Origin: Phlegmacium glaucopus
Taxonomy: Eukaryota > Basidiomycota > Agaricomycetes > Agaricales > Cortinariaceae
Direction of reading: 5' to 3'
Length of the DNA: 64,000 nucleotides
NCBI GenBank assembly: GCA_015039465.1
Contig: MU130533.1
Coordinates: 558,001 to 622,000 of the forward strand
The position numbers and the translations under genes were made by a program. The notes under the pieces were generated by a model. The model worked only from the letters and a program-made list of their open reading frames with translations. It was not told the DNA's origin and did not search any database. Positions 32,156 through 43,604 of this stretch are shown piece by piece. Position 1 is the stretch's first letter. Each line of letters starts with the position of its first letter.

Positions 32156-33196
32156 ATTGGCCAGAAATCTGAGAACCAGTTCTGAACCACTTTATCCCAA
32201 GGCAAATACCTAAGTAAGATATCTACTTATTTGCATGTTAAATGACACATTGTAAGGAATGGAGAACTCGTGAACATGGATATGGACAAACATCACATCA
32301 TGTGACTTATGTCACAATGACTTTGGACTTTAGTAGTATACTTTCTCATGGCTCATTTTGGTATCATTCAGGCCACTCTGCAAGGTGGCCCGCTTGAACT
32401 GTGGCTCGCATTGTCCCATACTTAGTATAAAACAGTAGAATAAAAACATAAAAGATCATCTTCCCCTTTTCTTATAAACAAGTGCTAAGGTTGTACTTCA
32501 GAAAACAAGGAGTTCAAAAGACTGTCAGACAACCGTAGCAAGAGTTAAGCTGTAGCAATATCAGCCTAACCCACCATCTTGGTCACCTCTTGATATATGT
32601 GGTATCCGAACTAGCAGCATCATCCTTCCTTACAACATTGTACCTGTATCTATAATGAAAATATTTATCCAAGTCACCAACACTATATTTCCAATCAGAA
32701 GTACATCATCCTTTGGTCTGGCATAGTACATAATCAATAATATGTCTCATTTACTTTATAACTTCAGGTTTTATCAATATTAATTATACTCCTATTGCAA
32801 GAATCCAATTCAAGGTTGTCACTAGTTGGCAAAATGGTTTAGTAGTATTTTTTCTTTTCATGTTTACTTTTAGTGATGTCATAGTTATAACACCAATACT
32901 ACAAACTTCTGGCCTCAAATTTCAAGATATATTTATTTCTAAGAAATAAGATGTAATTTTAGAAAATAAAATTTAAAATGAGAATTTCTTGTCTAATTGG
33001 TGATATCCTAACGAAAGTCTATTTTTAACTGGTTCTTATGGTTCGAACTGGTTCTGAACCAGAACCGAACCAAGAGAACCGGTTCTGTTGGTTCTGTTCT
33101 GGTTCTGGTTCTGGTTCTGGTTTTCCTAAGTGGTTCTGGTTCTGGTTCTGAGAAAATGGGTCCCGAACCAAACTGAACTGAACTTCGGCATCCCTA
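32019..33196. mobile_element. hAT-type non-autonomous element, 1,178 bp
   Basis: Ends TAGGGATGCCGAAGTTCGGT...GAACTTCGGCATCCCTA and exact 8 bp TSD gtccaaac (32,011-32,018 and 33,197-33,204). Both subterminal zones are arrays of the hexamer ggttct (about 32,085-32,155 and 33,030-33,155). The ~870 bp interior is AT-rich with no recognisable transposase. Confidence 0.93.
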
Positions 33197-33204
33197 GTCC
33201 AAAC

Positions 33205-34470
33205 TACCTTAATTATCAACTTCTGTCAGTTTCATGCCAATATTTTATATTTAAATTTAGAATTCTTTTAGGTCATGTACTTGGTCATGTAAATGATGTG
33301 GTTATGATGCTTCAGCACTGGTTGTCAATGTGAGTAACAGACCAGAATCAACACTGAACTGAGTGGTTCCAAATATGGAGCAGTCTTCTTGACTCAAGGT
33401 GGCTTACCGCTGCAGTACCGCTCAAATAGTTTTTATTGGTAGATACCCATTTATGTAAGTGATCCCTAATTTTTGTCATGTCACGCTACAAACTTTGTGT
33501 AACAGCTATTTGGTAACTGGTTCATTTGAGTTGCCATGCAGACTTGGAACCATGTCAAGTCCCTGGGCTGATGCACAAGATTTACATCAATATCGTAAAT
33601 CTGACTTGATAATCACATTATCATACACAAACAGAGAGTAATCTAAGTGAGTATCTGGGTAGCCTAACCCAAAAAGAGGAAATGTCAGAATTATTGCACC
33701 CCCTATGGTTTGGTATTTACAGGCTTGCCTAGACTTGCTGGCTTAATAATAATATTATGTGATTTCACCTCTTTGGGCAATATTCTACAGCTGAGTAGAC
33801 CCTGGGCCGAATTTGCAAGCTGAAAGCAGACTCGGAGGTGACGAGACATCATGCATCAGTACTCAATATTATTCAATCCCAGATGTGTTTGAGATACTAC
33901 ACTGTAGGAGAGAGACTGGCAATCTCTCTCTTTCCTTTTTCTTCCTCTCTTTCCTTTTTCGATTTTCATTTATTTTCGATTAATTTATAATATTGAACCC
34001 ACAAACATCAGTATCGAGCCGGAACACAGAATGGTTATTATATAATGTAAGCAATGATACTTAGTACTAGTGTTTGTTGAATATCTTTCCATAAAATATA
34101 TCCAGTGGTCACCGGAGCCGGATGATACCAATCAGCGTTATGTAAGGAAGTTGTAGGTGTTTGGGGTTCCTGGGGACGATTGTTGGTTCCCGCCGCTGTG
34201 ACTTGGCTTGGGTGGCATTCTTTTCCTCCTCCTGTTTGAATCTTTCTCCAATATCCTCTCTTCTTATCTCCATTATCTATAAAACATACAAAAAATACTA
34301 TCTTCCCTCTTCTTTTCTTTCTACCCAAGAGAGTCAGTCCAGCAGTCAGTATCTCTTTCACGCCCGCTTCCTAAATCTCTCACCGCCCAACTGTATCACT
34401 CCCTACTTTCTGTCCAATAATCTTCGTAATCGGCCTATCTATCCTTGTCTGTCCCAACACCACAAAAGCA
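33205..34470. other. Gene-free transition zone and promoter region
   Basis: No repeat or gene recognised. Marks the change from repeats to gene island. Pyrimidine-rich tracts (33,920-33,960 and 34,230-34,440) and ttatataatg near 34,038 probably belong to the promoter/5' UTR of the next gene. Confidence 0.5.
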
Positions 34471-35973
34471 ATGACTACCGCAAACACAAACACCCGCGCT
34501 TCTCTCCTCGCAGGTCTCCGCACGGGCGGTGTACGCTCATCCGCCCTTGATGCTCCTCATACTGCTTCTCCTGCTGGCACTTTCGAAGTCCGTCGGATTT
34601 CTTCTAATTATCATCTCACCTCTTTTTCGGAGGAGGACCAAGTTACTGAGAAATTCCACCAGAACATCTCTCAGGATAGGGATGTGCCAATGACTGCTGC
34701 TGTCGACGGACCCCTCAATCTATTCTCTCAGCTCCAAGGCACTCGTGGGATGAACCCGAATAGCATTCCTTTCAGCCCAGCTCCCAATATGACCCCTCAG
34801 GCCCAGATGCAAATGCAAATGCTTCATTTGGAGATGATGAGGATCCAGGTATGGTGTTACCTTCACAGAATAATTATGAGGCTGAATTATTATTATTTTC
34901 AGGCGATGCAAGCCCAACAACAGTATCAGGAGATTATGGCTCAGGCGACGCTACAGCAACATTTACAGACCCAAGGTCGTGAGAGGCGCACCAGCCTTGG
35001 TTTCAACCCTCCAGCGACTGCCGGTCCCATGACGAATTCTTTCGACCTTCGAGCAGCCACTTTGAGCGCTCAGATGCGCCGTGCCAATCAGACAGATCAG
35101 ATTAGATCCCAACTCGGTGTTGGAAGTGCCTCTGACGACCCTGCTCCTATGACGGCGGCACTTGGTGGTAGATTCGGTAGTCGAATGATGAGCGGGAGCC
35201 TTCACGCTACTAACTCGGCTCGTTTTGGCGAACACGGTGATGCGCCCCCAACACCAAATTCAACCACTGTCATAAGCGGCGGAACCTTCCTGGGCCACCC
35301 TGCTTCAAACCCTCCCAGTGCTCAGATTGCAACGCCTTCAAAATCTGACTCCGCATCCTCTTGGAGGCGTGGCGGAAATAATAATTCGGTCCTTAGCGCC
35401 AATCGTGCTGTGTCCTCCCCAAGTCTCAAGGTGACACCGCCCAGTGACGTGGAGCATCTCTCGCCCTCTGTTCTTGTGGGAAGCCCTCCCGGCTCGCTTA
35501 GTGGGCTTAAGTCTCGACCCCAACCGCTTCGTTTTAGTTCCGCCGTGTCGCAACCTTTGCCGACAGTCGCCATTGACACCACCGACGATGAGACGGATGG
35601 GGAAACACACTCGTCTGGTTCTTCCATAAAATCTGTTGCCTCCAACTCCTCACCGACAACGTCACGCTCTTCTACTTCGAACGAAATGCCACTCTCGCCG
35701 CGCGAAGAGGCTTCTAAGAGGTTATATGAAGGATTGGGGATTGGACGCCCAGTATCATCCACTCATTCTGACGGTGGTTATCCACACCTCACCGTTTTAG
35801 GTGGCCCTGGCCACAGGATGGTCAGCCAGCCAACGAGGCAGCCCCGTGGGCCGCCATCGGGTGATGAACTGGGGCCAAAAAACTTTGCTACCCGTATCAG
35901 AAGGAAGGCCATTGGTGGTCTTGGCATGTTGATGGGTGCACGAGAAAGACGAGAGGTCGTTGAAGCTTATTGA
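34471..35973 (+). CDS. Conserved basidiomycete protein of unknown function
   Basis: About 482 residues after removing a 54 bp intron (34,849-34,902, gtatgg..ttttcag) that happens to keep the frame open. Starts MTTANTNTRASLLAGLRTGG. A Met/Gln-rich stretch (MTPQAQMQMQMLHLEMMRIQ then MQAQQQYQEIMAQ) is probably a helix. The long middle is disordered Ser/Pro/Thr-rich sequence, and the basic C-terminus ATRIRRKAIGGLGMLMGARE is strikingly different and likely the conserved module. No catalytic domain recognised. Codon usage is like the other genes of the island. It is the first gene next to the repeat region and converges with the ARP4-like gene. Confidence 0.8.
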   Translation: MTTANTNTRASLLAGLRTGGVRSSALDAPHTASPAGTFEVRRISSNYHLTSFSEEDQVTEKFHQNISQDRDVPMTAAVDGPLNLFSQLQGTRGMNPNSIPFSPAPNMTPQAQMQMQMLHLEMMRIQVWCYLHRIIMRLNYYYFQAMQAQQQYQEIMAQATLQQHLQTQGRERRTSLGFNPPATAGPMTNSFDLRAATLSAQMRRANQTDQIRSQLGVGSASDDPAPMTAALGGRFGSRMMSGSLHATNSARFGEHGDAPPTPNSTTVISGGTFLGHPASNPPSAQIATPSKSDSASSWRRGGNNNSVLSANRAVSSPSLKVTPPSDVEHLSPSVLVGSPPGSLSGLKSRPQPLRFSSAVSQPLPTVAIDTTDDETDGETHSSGSSIKSVASNSSPTTSRSSTSNEMPLSPREEASKRLYEGLGIGRPVSSTHSDGGYPHLTVLGGPGHRMVSQPTRQPRGPPSGDELGPKNFATRIRRKAIGGLGMLMGARERREVVEAY

Positions 35974-36433
35974 TCAGTTAAGCTCAACGAAGTTCTTTCC
36001 TTAGTTCATGCATCCTTCTAACGATTCCGGAGTTCTACAATGTTTCGTAGCATCCTACGTTGGAGTTGTATACTGTCGACCAGCTGGACTTCCAAAGGGA
36101 TGAATTCTGTAGGAATGGGATTTTTCTCCTTTATTGACATGTTATTTGCCAAGAAAACTTTTATCAATATTCCAATTTTCTTTCCCTACCCTTCATCACC
36201 CCGGGTCGCATTCCTTCCCTTTCAACTTCGCAGTACCGATTTATACATTTTTCTGCAGCCTCATGTGCTCGGATTTTGTTTAACCCCCCACCCTGTTGTG
36301 CATCTACGCTCCTTATTATATTTTTTCCCCTTACGACATTGTACAGAGGTCTAAGGTTGGTCTTGTCAATGGAAATGTTAGCTTCCGAAGCTCTCCGAAA
36401 CTGATATACTATATACATGTACAAGTTCCTGTA

Positions 36434-38204
36434 TTATTTACACCTCTGGCCAACAATTGCCTTTCCGTGTTCCTGTAAGCAAACATGTGAGTGTGCAGGC
36501 TACAAAAGATATGCAAGAACCCAACCTGCCACTCTTCTTTGCTGATCCAGAGTTGATGGAAGATCCCCAAGCTGGCAAGAATGCTCCCACCAAGCCAACC
36601 ACCGTAGCGGCGCTCAATGGGGTTGCCAGGGGCATGGATTTTAGTCTGGGATACAATGTAGGAAAGTCAATGAGATTTCATGCGGTCAGACACGTACATG
36701 AGGAAAGGATCTTGTGAGCTCAGTTGACAAACGATCAGCAAAACCAGCAAAAAGACTTCCACCGCCCGTCAAGACAACATTTCCCATGAGAACTTGGCGC
36801 AGTTCGGGATCACAAGCACGCAAAGCTTCAGTGATTAGAGCAGGGATGTTCTTGGGTAAATTGGGGTTCGTGGCCTGCATCAAATAAGTCAGCCCTCTAA
36901 GCGACGCATACATCTATCCGGAACGTACAACAAGTTGTGGTGAATGGAAGAAAAATTGTTCCCCCACGGAGAACCTTTCGGGGCCGAAATACGTGTTAAA
37001 TCCAGTAGGGAATTCATATGGTCGAGGCGGCCGTTGCGCCGCAACTCTATATAGGATATTATTAACAAAGGGATCTCGAAACTCATATATAAAAAACACA
37101 GACTGATCGTTCCATCCTTGTTCTAAAACACCAGCAACGCTCTGTATCCATTCTTCCACTTCTCGCGCCTCTGCCCATTGACGCCAGCTATCGGTAAGTC
37201 CCAATTCTCTTTCCCGTCGAAGAGTATATTTAGGCGCAACGCCTGGATCGACGGGCTTGGTTGCAAGGTTGAAATGGAAAGTATTATTGGAAAATCGAAT
37301 TTAAACCTACCATTTTATTTGCAATCAGCTGATGTGGCAGGAGATCGATACCTGTTGGCCTGTGTGGTGTAGGATTGACAAGAATGTGACGTGCATGAGC
37401 GTGTACTAATTTAGGAAGAGGGGAGTACGCAAGACCTGACAGATTTGATTCAGTTATGGTGTCATAGCAGCATTTCCATAACTCGCCTTTCCGAAGAACA
37501 AACCCGTCTATCACTGGGGTAACGCTGGCCATAGACTGCCCAACGTCAATTACGAGAGCAGAGCCTTTCCCAGCAGCAAATCTGACAATAAGAGCGTGAG
37601 GAGAAGACAATAGTGACAAATTGGCAAGTACGCGTTCAGGACACCAGTATTCGCAATATAGAAGGCAGGCACATTAAACTCTTCAAACATTATCTCCGCC
37701 ATCCGCTCTCTGTTAAACGGAGTATTCCATGCAGGTTCTGTCACGAGAATGGGGTGCTCAGATGGATTGCAATGCATAATCTTGTTCAACGCATGGTCGA
37801 TAAGGGGCTTGATAGGATTCAAGTCTTGAACTGTGGGGAATGAGCGAAGTTAAGGTAGCCAGGTAGAAGCACGAACTAAGTCCATCAACAAGGGGATGGC
37901 CTATTTCCATTTTTTCTCTCCAAACAGATGGACCAGACTGACCGATGTAAATTTTTGCGAACTTGGGCCGCGCCGTTGCCTCAGCGTTCTCCAAGTTGTC
38001 CGACATAACAACGTCGGCATCTGGAGGAGCATTGTGATAGCCATATGATGTTGATATGATAGCCTTGGGAGTGTCATCTCCAGCGTACCCAGCTCGCAAT
38101 GAGGATGTTCCTATGTCAATGACCAAAGCCGAGACTTCATCTGGTTCACGATACGTATGTGAGGTAGGCGTACTCAAGTACTTGGACATCCTTACCGCCT
38201 CCAT
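36434..38204 (-). CDS. ARP4: Actin-related protein 4-like (NuA4/SWR1/INO80 subunit)
   Basis: Eight exons give 467 residues with every phase matching: 37,877-38,204; 37,632-37,830; 37,311-37,581; 37,104-37,255; 36,929-37,046; 36,698-36,874; 36,526-36,645; 36,434-36,472. Actin-fold motifs: [20 protein letters not shown] (phosphate 1, near residue 28), [18 protein letters not shown] (phosphate 2), [14 protein letters not shown] (adenosine). It ends [17 protein letters not shown], close to the actin C-terminus. [10 protein letters not shown] and an N-terminal insert up to [20 protein letters not shown] fit Arp4/BAF53 rather than actin or Arp2/3. Arp4 is a nuclear subunit of histone acetyltransferase and remodelling complexes. 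Start chosen at the first ATG; MSKYLS five codons later is possible. Divergent from ERB1. Confidence 0.9.
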
Positions 38205-38341
38205 AATTGACCATAACTGATGTATTTAATCGCAAGGCGCGACTATAATTTTAGCTGTTGCAAGTCGGAGCGGACTCTTTTGTTATGGTTTGTTTATATT
38301 TCAAAGTATGGAAAAAATACTTTTTCCTCCTTTTGAGGACC
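38205..38341. promoter_or_regulatory. Bidirectional promoter, ARP4/ERB1
   Basis: 137 bp between the two start codons. AT-rich, with a pyrimidine stretch before the ERB1 ATG (accatgg context). Must hold both promoters. Confidence 0.6.
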
Positions 38342-40808
38342 ATGGCAAAACGAAAGCAGAATGACGAAGAATCACTTCAGGAAGCTTCTCTGCATCATCT
38401 GAACCATGATGGTCAGTTAGAAATGCTAAGCGAAGAAGAGAACCAAGACTCTATATCTGATGAGAGTCTTGTGGACGACTTCCCGGAACTCAACGTTCAA
38501 AGTGATAGCGAGGGCAGCGAAACAGATTATTCAACAGAGGGGGAAAAACTGGTTTATTCCGACATTGAACCAGATTATGATTCCGACTCCTCAACAGAAG
38601 ATGTGAGACTTTATATACCTCTATAAAGCTTGTTAAACATGTTTAAAAGGCACCAAATCGCATCGGAAACGTACCTTCACATTGGTATGATGATTTGCCA
38701 CATATAGGATATGACATCAACGGGAAGCAGATTCTACGACCTGCTCGCGGTGATGAACTGGACAAGTTTCTTTCGACCGTCGAGAATCCTTCAGCTTGGT
38801 CAGTTTCTAGTGACAACCTCAAAATGTACCCACTAAATCTTACCTTCAGGACCTCAGCTTTTGATACAAATACCCAAATGGACAAGCCTCTTACTTCTGA
38901 GGAACTCGAACTTATTCGTCGACTTTATGCAAATGAAGTGCCAGACGCAAATTATAATCCCTATGAACCTACCACGGAGTGGTTCACAGGCAAAGGCAAA
39001 GAAGAGATCATGCCCATCTCTGGCGCGCTCCAGCCAAAACGCCGATGGGTGCCAAGTAAATGGGAAAAACAAAAGGTAATACAGCAGACTAATGTCTTAC
39101 GACTGTTATTTACTGGTCTACAAGGTCTTGAAAATTGTTCGGGCAATTCGGCAAGGTCGCATACTCCCTTCGAAGCCAAAAAATGCCTCCAAGTTTGCAC
39201 CCTATGCAATCTGGTCTGAGCCATCAACCTCCCATCCTCCTCCCTTGCCAGCACCGAAACCACACTTACCCACCAACGCAGAGTCGTACAACCCTCCACA
39301 GGAATATCTGCCTACTGAAGAGGAACGTCAAGCTTGGGAAAATCTTGACCCTGAGGATCGCGAACGCGATTATTTGCCTCAGAAATATTCTGCTCTACGA
39401 CTTGTACCCGCCTATGGTTCCTTCATCAAGGAACGGTTTAATCGACAGTTGGACTTATATCTAGCCCCCAGAATTCAGAGAGTGAAGTTAAATATCGACC
39501 CAAATACTCTGATACCTAAATTACCAAGTCCAAACAGTCTCAAGCCATTCCCGAATTATCGGAGTATCTGTTTCCGTCATTCTCATGGTCGTGCCAGATG
39601 CGTCAGTCTCAGTCCCGACGGCGCATGGGCCATCAGCGGCGATGACGAAGGCGTTGTGAGCCTTTGGGAACTTACTGTGGGACGTGAAATTAAAAGGTGG
39701 AAGTTTGACAGTAAAATCGGAGCATTGAGCTGGTGTCCTCGAACAGATATAAGCTACTTTGTTGTTGCAATGTAAGTGCTCCCTCCCCTTTCCTTATCTG
39801 ATTCTGAAGAAGCAAAAGAGAGGAAAACATTCATTTCATAATTCCACCAAATATTCCTCCTGCGATTATGGCGCTTACGCAAGCAACTTTGGCGCCAACA
39901 ACGCTTCCCCCTCCAGCAAACCCTTCAACGCTCAAATGGATAACACCTGCCTCGAATCTATGGTCTGTTGATACTCCAATTCTGACTATTCATTTTCCAA
40001 ATTCATCAGGAGCGACTACTCATTTGTGCTGGCATCGTCGAGGCGATTACCTTGCTAGCGTTTGTATGTCAGGCATTTAATAATTAACCCTCTATTGATT
40101 GTAATCTCTACCAGCAAGTGGCAACTCCCATGGTGTATGGATACATCAAGTAACGCGCCGGCATTCACAAGCCCCATTCAAGAAAGTCAAAGGTTCCGTG
40201 CAGCTTGTGCTTTTCCATCCTTCAAAACCCCATTTCTTTGTTGCGGTGAGTAGCATCCTGGGTATTTTGATTCAAGACTGAGACTTTTGTTTCATAGACA
40301 CAACAATATGTTAGGATGTATAACCTGGCAGAACAGAAACTAATCAAAACTCTAACTCCTGGAATCAAATGGATTTCTTCGATGGATATCCATCCATTGG
40401 GTGACCACCTCATTGTGGGCGGATATGATCGAAAACTTTGCTGGTTCGATTTAGAACTAAGCGATAAACCTTACAAAATTTTACGGTGATTATCGTTTCC
40501 TCATCCTCATGCGTCAAAAATACCAACCTTTTCCGACCATCAGCTACCATTCACGGGCTATTCGATCTCTACATTTTCATCCATCGTATCCACTATTTGC
40601 TTCGTCTTCCGATGATGGAACTATCCAGATCTTTCACTCACGAGTTTACAACGATCTTATGACAGATCCTCTCATCGTTCCACTAAAAGTTCTTCGCGAA
40701 CATGGAGTTGTAGATGGTCTTGGCGTCCTCCAAGTAAAATGGTGTAGCAATCAACCTTGGCTAGTGAGCGCTGGCGCGGATGGCAGAGTTTTAGTGTGGT
40801 TTAGCTAA
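38342..40808 (+). CDS. ERB1: Ribosome biogenesis protein ERB1/BOP1
   Basis: Seven exons (38,342-38,602; 38,650-39,075; 39,125-39,771; 39,810-40,063; 40,115-40,245; 40,298-40,485; 40,544-40,808) give about 723 residues. An acidic N-terminus ([15 protein letters not shown]) is followed by the BOP1NT domain: [58 protein letters not shown]-terminal WD40 repeats follow from [20 protein letters not shown] to [14 protein letters not shown]1 works with YTM1 and NOP7 in the nucleolus in 27S pre-rRNA processing for the 60S subunit. The start is the ATG in [10 protein letters not shown] (good context). The exon 4 acceptor has two AGs 3 bp apart (gaagaag), so one residue may vary. Confidence 0.95.
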
Positions 40809-41619
40809 AATCTGTGTGAATCCAAAACAAATTTTAGGTCACGTAATGCCAGAGAGAGAGAGAATTGAAATAGGTTGAAATCCTCTTCCTTTCCTCTTTT
40901 GGACATCCTATTGGTAAGAAAACCTAAAAAAGGTTGGTTGCGTATCCCCAATAAACACCCAGTCAAGCTGCGAGCTGACCTTAATTTAATTAATAACCGT
41001 GCTGTACAAAAAGAATGCGCGCTTTGCACGCAGATTTCAAGTAAGCAATTGGGCATGTTTTTCCATTTTCTTCTCTTTTCCCCTTCTTTCAATAAAAAAT
41101 GTACAATACCGTTCCCAGATACTATTAGCAAGGCCCAAGCGTAATAGCCCAGATTTTTTTTAATGCGCATAGTTCGTCTAATGCTGGTTCTTCTTTTACA
41201 CTTGCTATCACAAGACGAGAGACGAGGTATACAAAATGGCTATTTCAGTGTTTCTTTATGTACAGATGGCGAGTTGTGGACCAGAATGCCATCCACCGTA
41301 ATTTACAACCAAAAAAAAGAAAATTTAATATGATCGCCTCGACGCCCGCTCAAGCGCACTTGGTTCACACGCTGCAGATGAGCTGCCGGCAGTCAGCCTA
41401 ATCGATCACGACTGGCTAGCGAGACAAACAGTGGCATCCTTCGACATTGCAGGGTCAAGGACATTGACTATTCCATGCATATGTAGCACTTCGATGAGCC
41501 TCCACAATAGGACACTTTCATTTCATATCAGAAGACAAACCTGGACTGACTGGTGGCAAAAAGTTTTGAAAATATAAATTTCTCAAATTGAGTCATCACA
41601 TACAATAAATAGTATTTCA
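40809..41619. other. Intergenic region between ERB1 and LLP-like gene
   Basis: Convergent 3' flanks. Only a short minus-strand frame (40,805-41,170) with no recognisable similarity. No repeat seen. Confidence 0.5.
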
Positions 41620-42202
41620 CTAGCGCCTTCTTTTTGAACGACCAGCTTTTCTTCTACCAGCAACCCCTCCTTGGCGATTCATGCCTTTCGCAGAGGGTCT
41701 GATGGGCATTCCCTTCGATTTCCGCCATTCTTCTCTGCGTGACCCTCGAGGCCCATGCGTAGATTGGCGCGGAGCCGATTCCACGTCTACCTCCATTGAA
41801 CCTAAAAGCCGATAAACAAAAAGCACACAACTATATTGTCCCCCAAACGAACCTGTTTGACCCTTTGAAACGTTGAGCATCCGAACTGTAAAAGAGAAAT
41901 TAATGATATTCTACTCTCGAGAAATCATCAAATAGCAGTCCGGGCGCAAGTCGTTCCAGACTCTCCAACGTAATGTCGTTTGGGTCTAAAAGCCCAAAAC
42001 ATGCAAACCAACACCAACCTGGATCCTCTTCGCCCTCTCCCTCAGCTTCTTTGACTACATCTGTCGCGTCCGTCTTTGTGATTTGAAGGAGCCTTGCATT
42101 GAGGCGGTTTAACCGTGCAGCCTCAGTAGCAGCGTAAACTCCAGATTCCCGTTTTTTAGATCGAAAGGCACGTTTTACTTTAGATCGCATAGATTTTGCC
42201 AT
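41620..42202 (-). CDS. LLP homologue / DUF2423 small basic nucleolar protein
   Basis: Three exons (42,019-42,202; 41,853-41,885; 41,620-41,801) give about 132 residues. N-terminus MAKSMRSKVKRAFRSKKRES is the DUF2423 signature shared with yeast YBL028C and animal LLP. The C-terminus STHGPRGSRREEWRKSKGM and KGMNRQGGVAGRRKAGRSKR is very basic. Proteins of this family are nucleolar and associated with pre-60S particles. Intron 1 (133 bp) is longer than average; part of it is also open in frame, but splicing to the small exon 2 is needed to keep the C-terminal frame. Confidence 0.85.
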
Positions 42203-42350
42203 GGTTCTGGTGATGATGATGGGGGGGGGAAACTAAAACTACTGCGCGGAGTTGAAAACCTGACTCTAAATACTGTGGCTGTGCCAAGTCTCTTACAAAA
42301 TCATATCTTTTTTTATTACTTAATATCAAGACATCAGGTCGTCCATGTTA

Positions 42351-42813
42351 TCATTCTGCAGCTTCTGGAGGAGCCTCCCTGTAGAAAAGAAGAAAAATAA
42401 TTAAGGCAAGTCGTGATTCCTGAGTAAAAGATACTTATTATATAAAGCACATTGTTGCACCTACCACATTTAAGTAAAGCAACAGCGTATGTTAAACGAA
42501 CGACAACTTACCGAATGAAAACCTCGCCTAACGCGCCGTTTGATTTCCCATCTTGATATTCCTCCGTATTGGCTAGCTATATGAAACCTTTGAGAGATGT
42601 ACTTGAAAAAGACAGCGAAAGGAAAACCTGGAGATTCATATATCCATCTGTGCTAACGAGAAACCCTTTGTATTCCAGTCCCCATTTTAGACGAACATAG
42701 ACAGGTTTTCCAGTGAGCTCCTGTAGAAACGGCTTTGGGTTGACAGGATTGACCTATACAACCGATTAAAGAGATCCTCTGTTACATAAAGTAAGGAAAC
42801 ACACGGCAGACAT
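42351..42813 (-). CDS. SMX3: Small nuclear ribonucleoprotein F (SmF)
   Basis: Exons 42,805-42,813 (MSA), 42,628-42,753, 42,512-42,576, a short exon near 42,435-42,460 and the last from about 42,380 to the stop at 42,351. Protein: [40 protein letters not shown] (Sm1 motif with GxL..D.YMN), [20 protein letters not shown], then IRCNNVLYI (Sm2) and a short acidic tail. SmF is one of seven Sm core proteins of U1, U2, U4 and U5 snRNPs. The last junction lacks a GT donor in the frame that gives [12 protein letters not shown] donor nearby (42,434) would shift the tail. Divergent from the NC2-beta gene. Confidence 0.88.
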
Positions 42814-42894
42814 GGTGGTCAGTTGAAAAAGAGCACGTGCGGACTTCGAATAAATATTACCCAAAGATCATCTCGCCTTATTCCAATTTCCAAC
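42814..42894. promoter_or_regulatory. Bidirectional promoter, SmF/NC2-beta
   Basis: 81 bp between divergent start codons, with an AT-rich centre (aataaatatt). Confidence 0.55.
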
Positions 42895-43548
42895 ATGTCC
42901 GACCGAGAAGGTCATTCTGGGAACGGAGCACCAACAGATGAAGACCTTTCTCTGCCAAAGGCTACTGTTGCCAAGATGATCGCTGGTGTGTAAATCCTGC
43001 CTCCTTTCAATCGGCCATCGCTCATTTTTCGTCGTAGAACTATTACCCAACGACGTTGTATGTGCCAAAGAAACGCGTGATTTGGTGATAGAATGTTGTG
43101 TAGGTGAACACTGATCGACCTTCCTTGCTATCGCCTTGAGAACTGACCTCAGAATTCGTTACAGAATTCATCCATCTGATATCCTCAGAGGCAAACGAAA
43201 TATGCGAGCAGGAGAATAAGAAAACCATTGCTCCTGAACACATAATCACCGCTCTAACAGTATGTACGGGCCACGTTTGTTAGACACTCCCTCATATGTT
43301 CTGTTAGCGTCTGGGTTTCACAACATTTGCACCAGAAGTTGAGAACGTTCTCAAGGATCATAAACAGCAGCAAAAGGTCTTTATTTATAGCTTTTTGTGA
43401 GATACAAAGGCTTATTGCTATATGCCAGGACCGAGAAAAGAAAGTGTCAAAGTTCGAGCAATCTGGGTTGACTGAAGAAGAATTGCTTGCAAAACAAGAG
43501 GAGCTTTTCGCAGCAAGTCGTGCCAAATTCCAATCAGGGCAGCAGTAG
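42895..43548 (+). CDS. NCB2: Negative cofactor 2 beta (Dr1)
   Basis: Histone-fold protein of about 145 residues from five exons: MSDREGHSGNGAPTDEDLSL, PKATVAKMI, ELLPNDVVCAKETRDLVIEC, EFIHLISSEANEICEQENKK, TIAPEHIITALTRLGF, then a tail VSKFEQSGLTEEELLAKQEE and FAASRAKFQSGQQ. This matches the NC2-beta/Dr1 family, which pairs with NC2-alpha, binds TBP on promoter DNA and blocks TFIIA/TFIIB entry. Length is typical. The second intron has two possible acceptors 12 nt apart, both followed by AATTC; using the upstream one would insert four residues in the histone fold. I chose the downstream one because it restores CVEFIHL. Confidence 0.92.
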
Positions 43549-43604
43549 CAGCGATGAATTATGTTATCATTATTTCTACACATCCAGTACGTACGTGTAT
43601 AAAC

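Noticed and set aside
36040..36433. Plus-strand frames between the first gene and ARP4
   Set aside because: They fall in the convergent 3' flanks, show no family resemblance and overlap the ARP4 terminator region.
40805..41170. 121-codon minus-strand frame behind ERB1
   Set aside because: Lies in the 3' flank, unlike any family I know, lacks introns or a good start context; probably chance.
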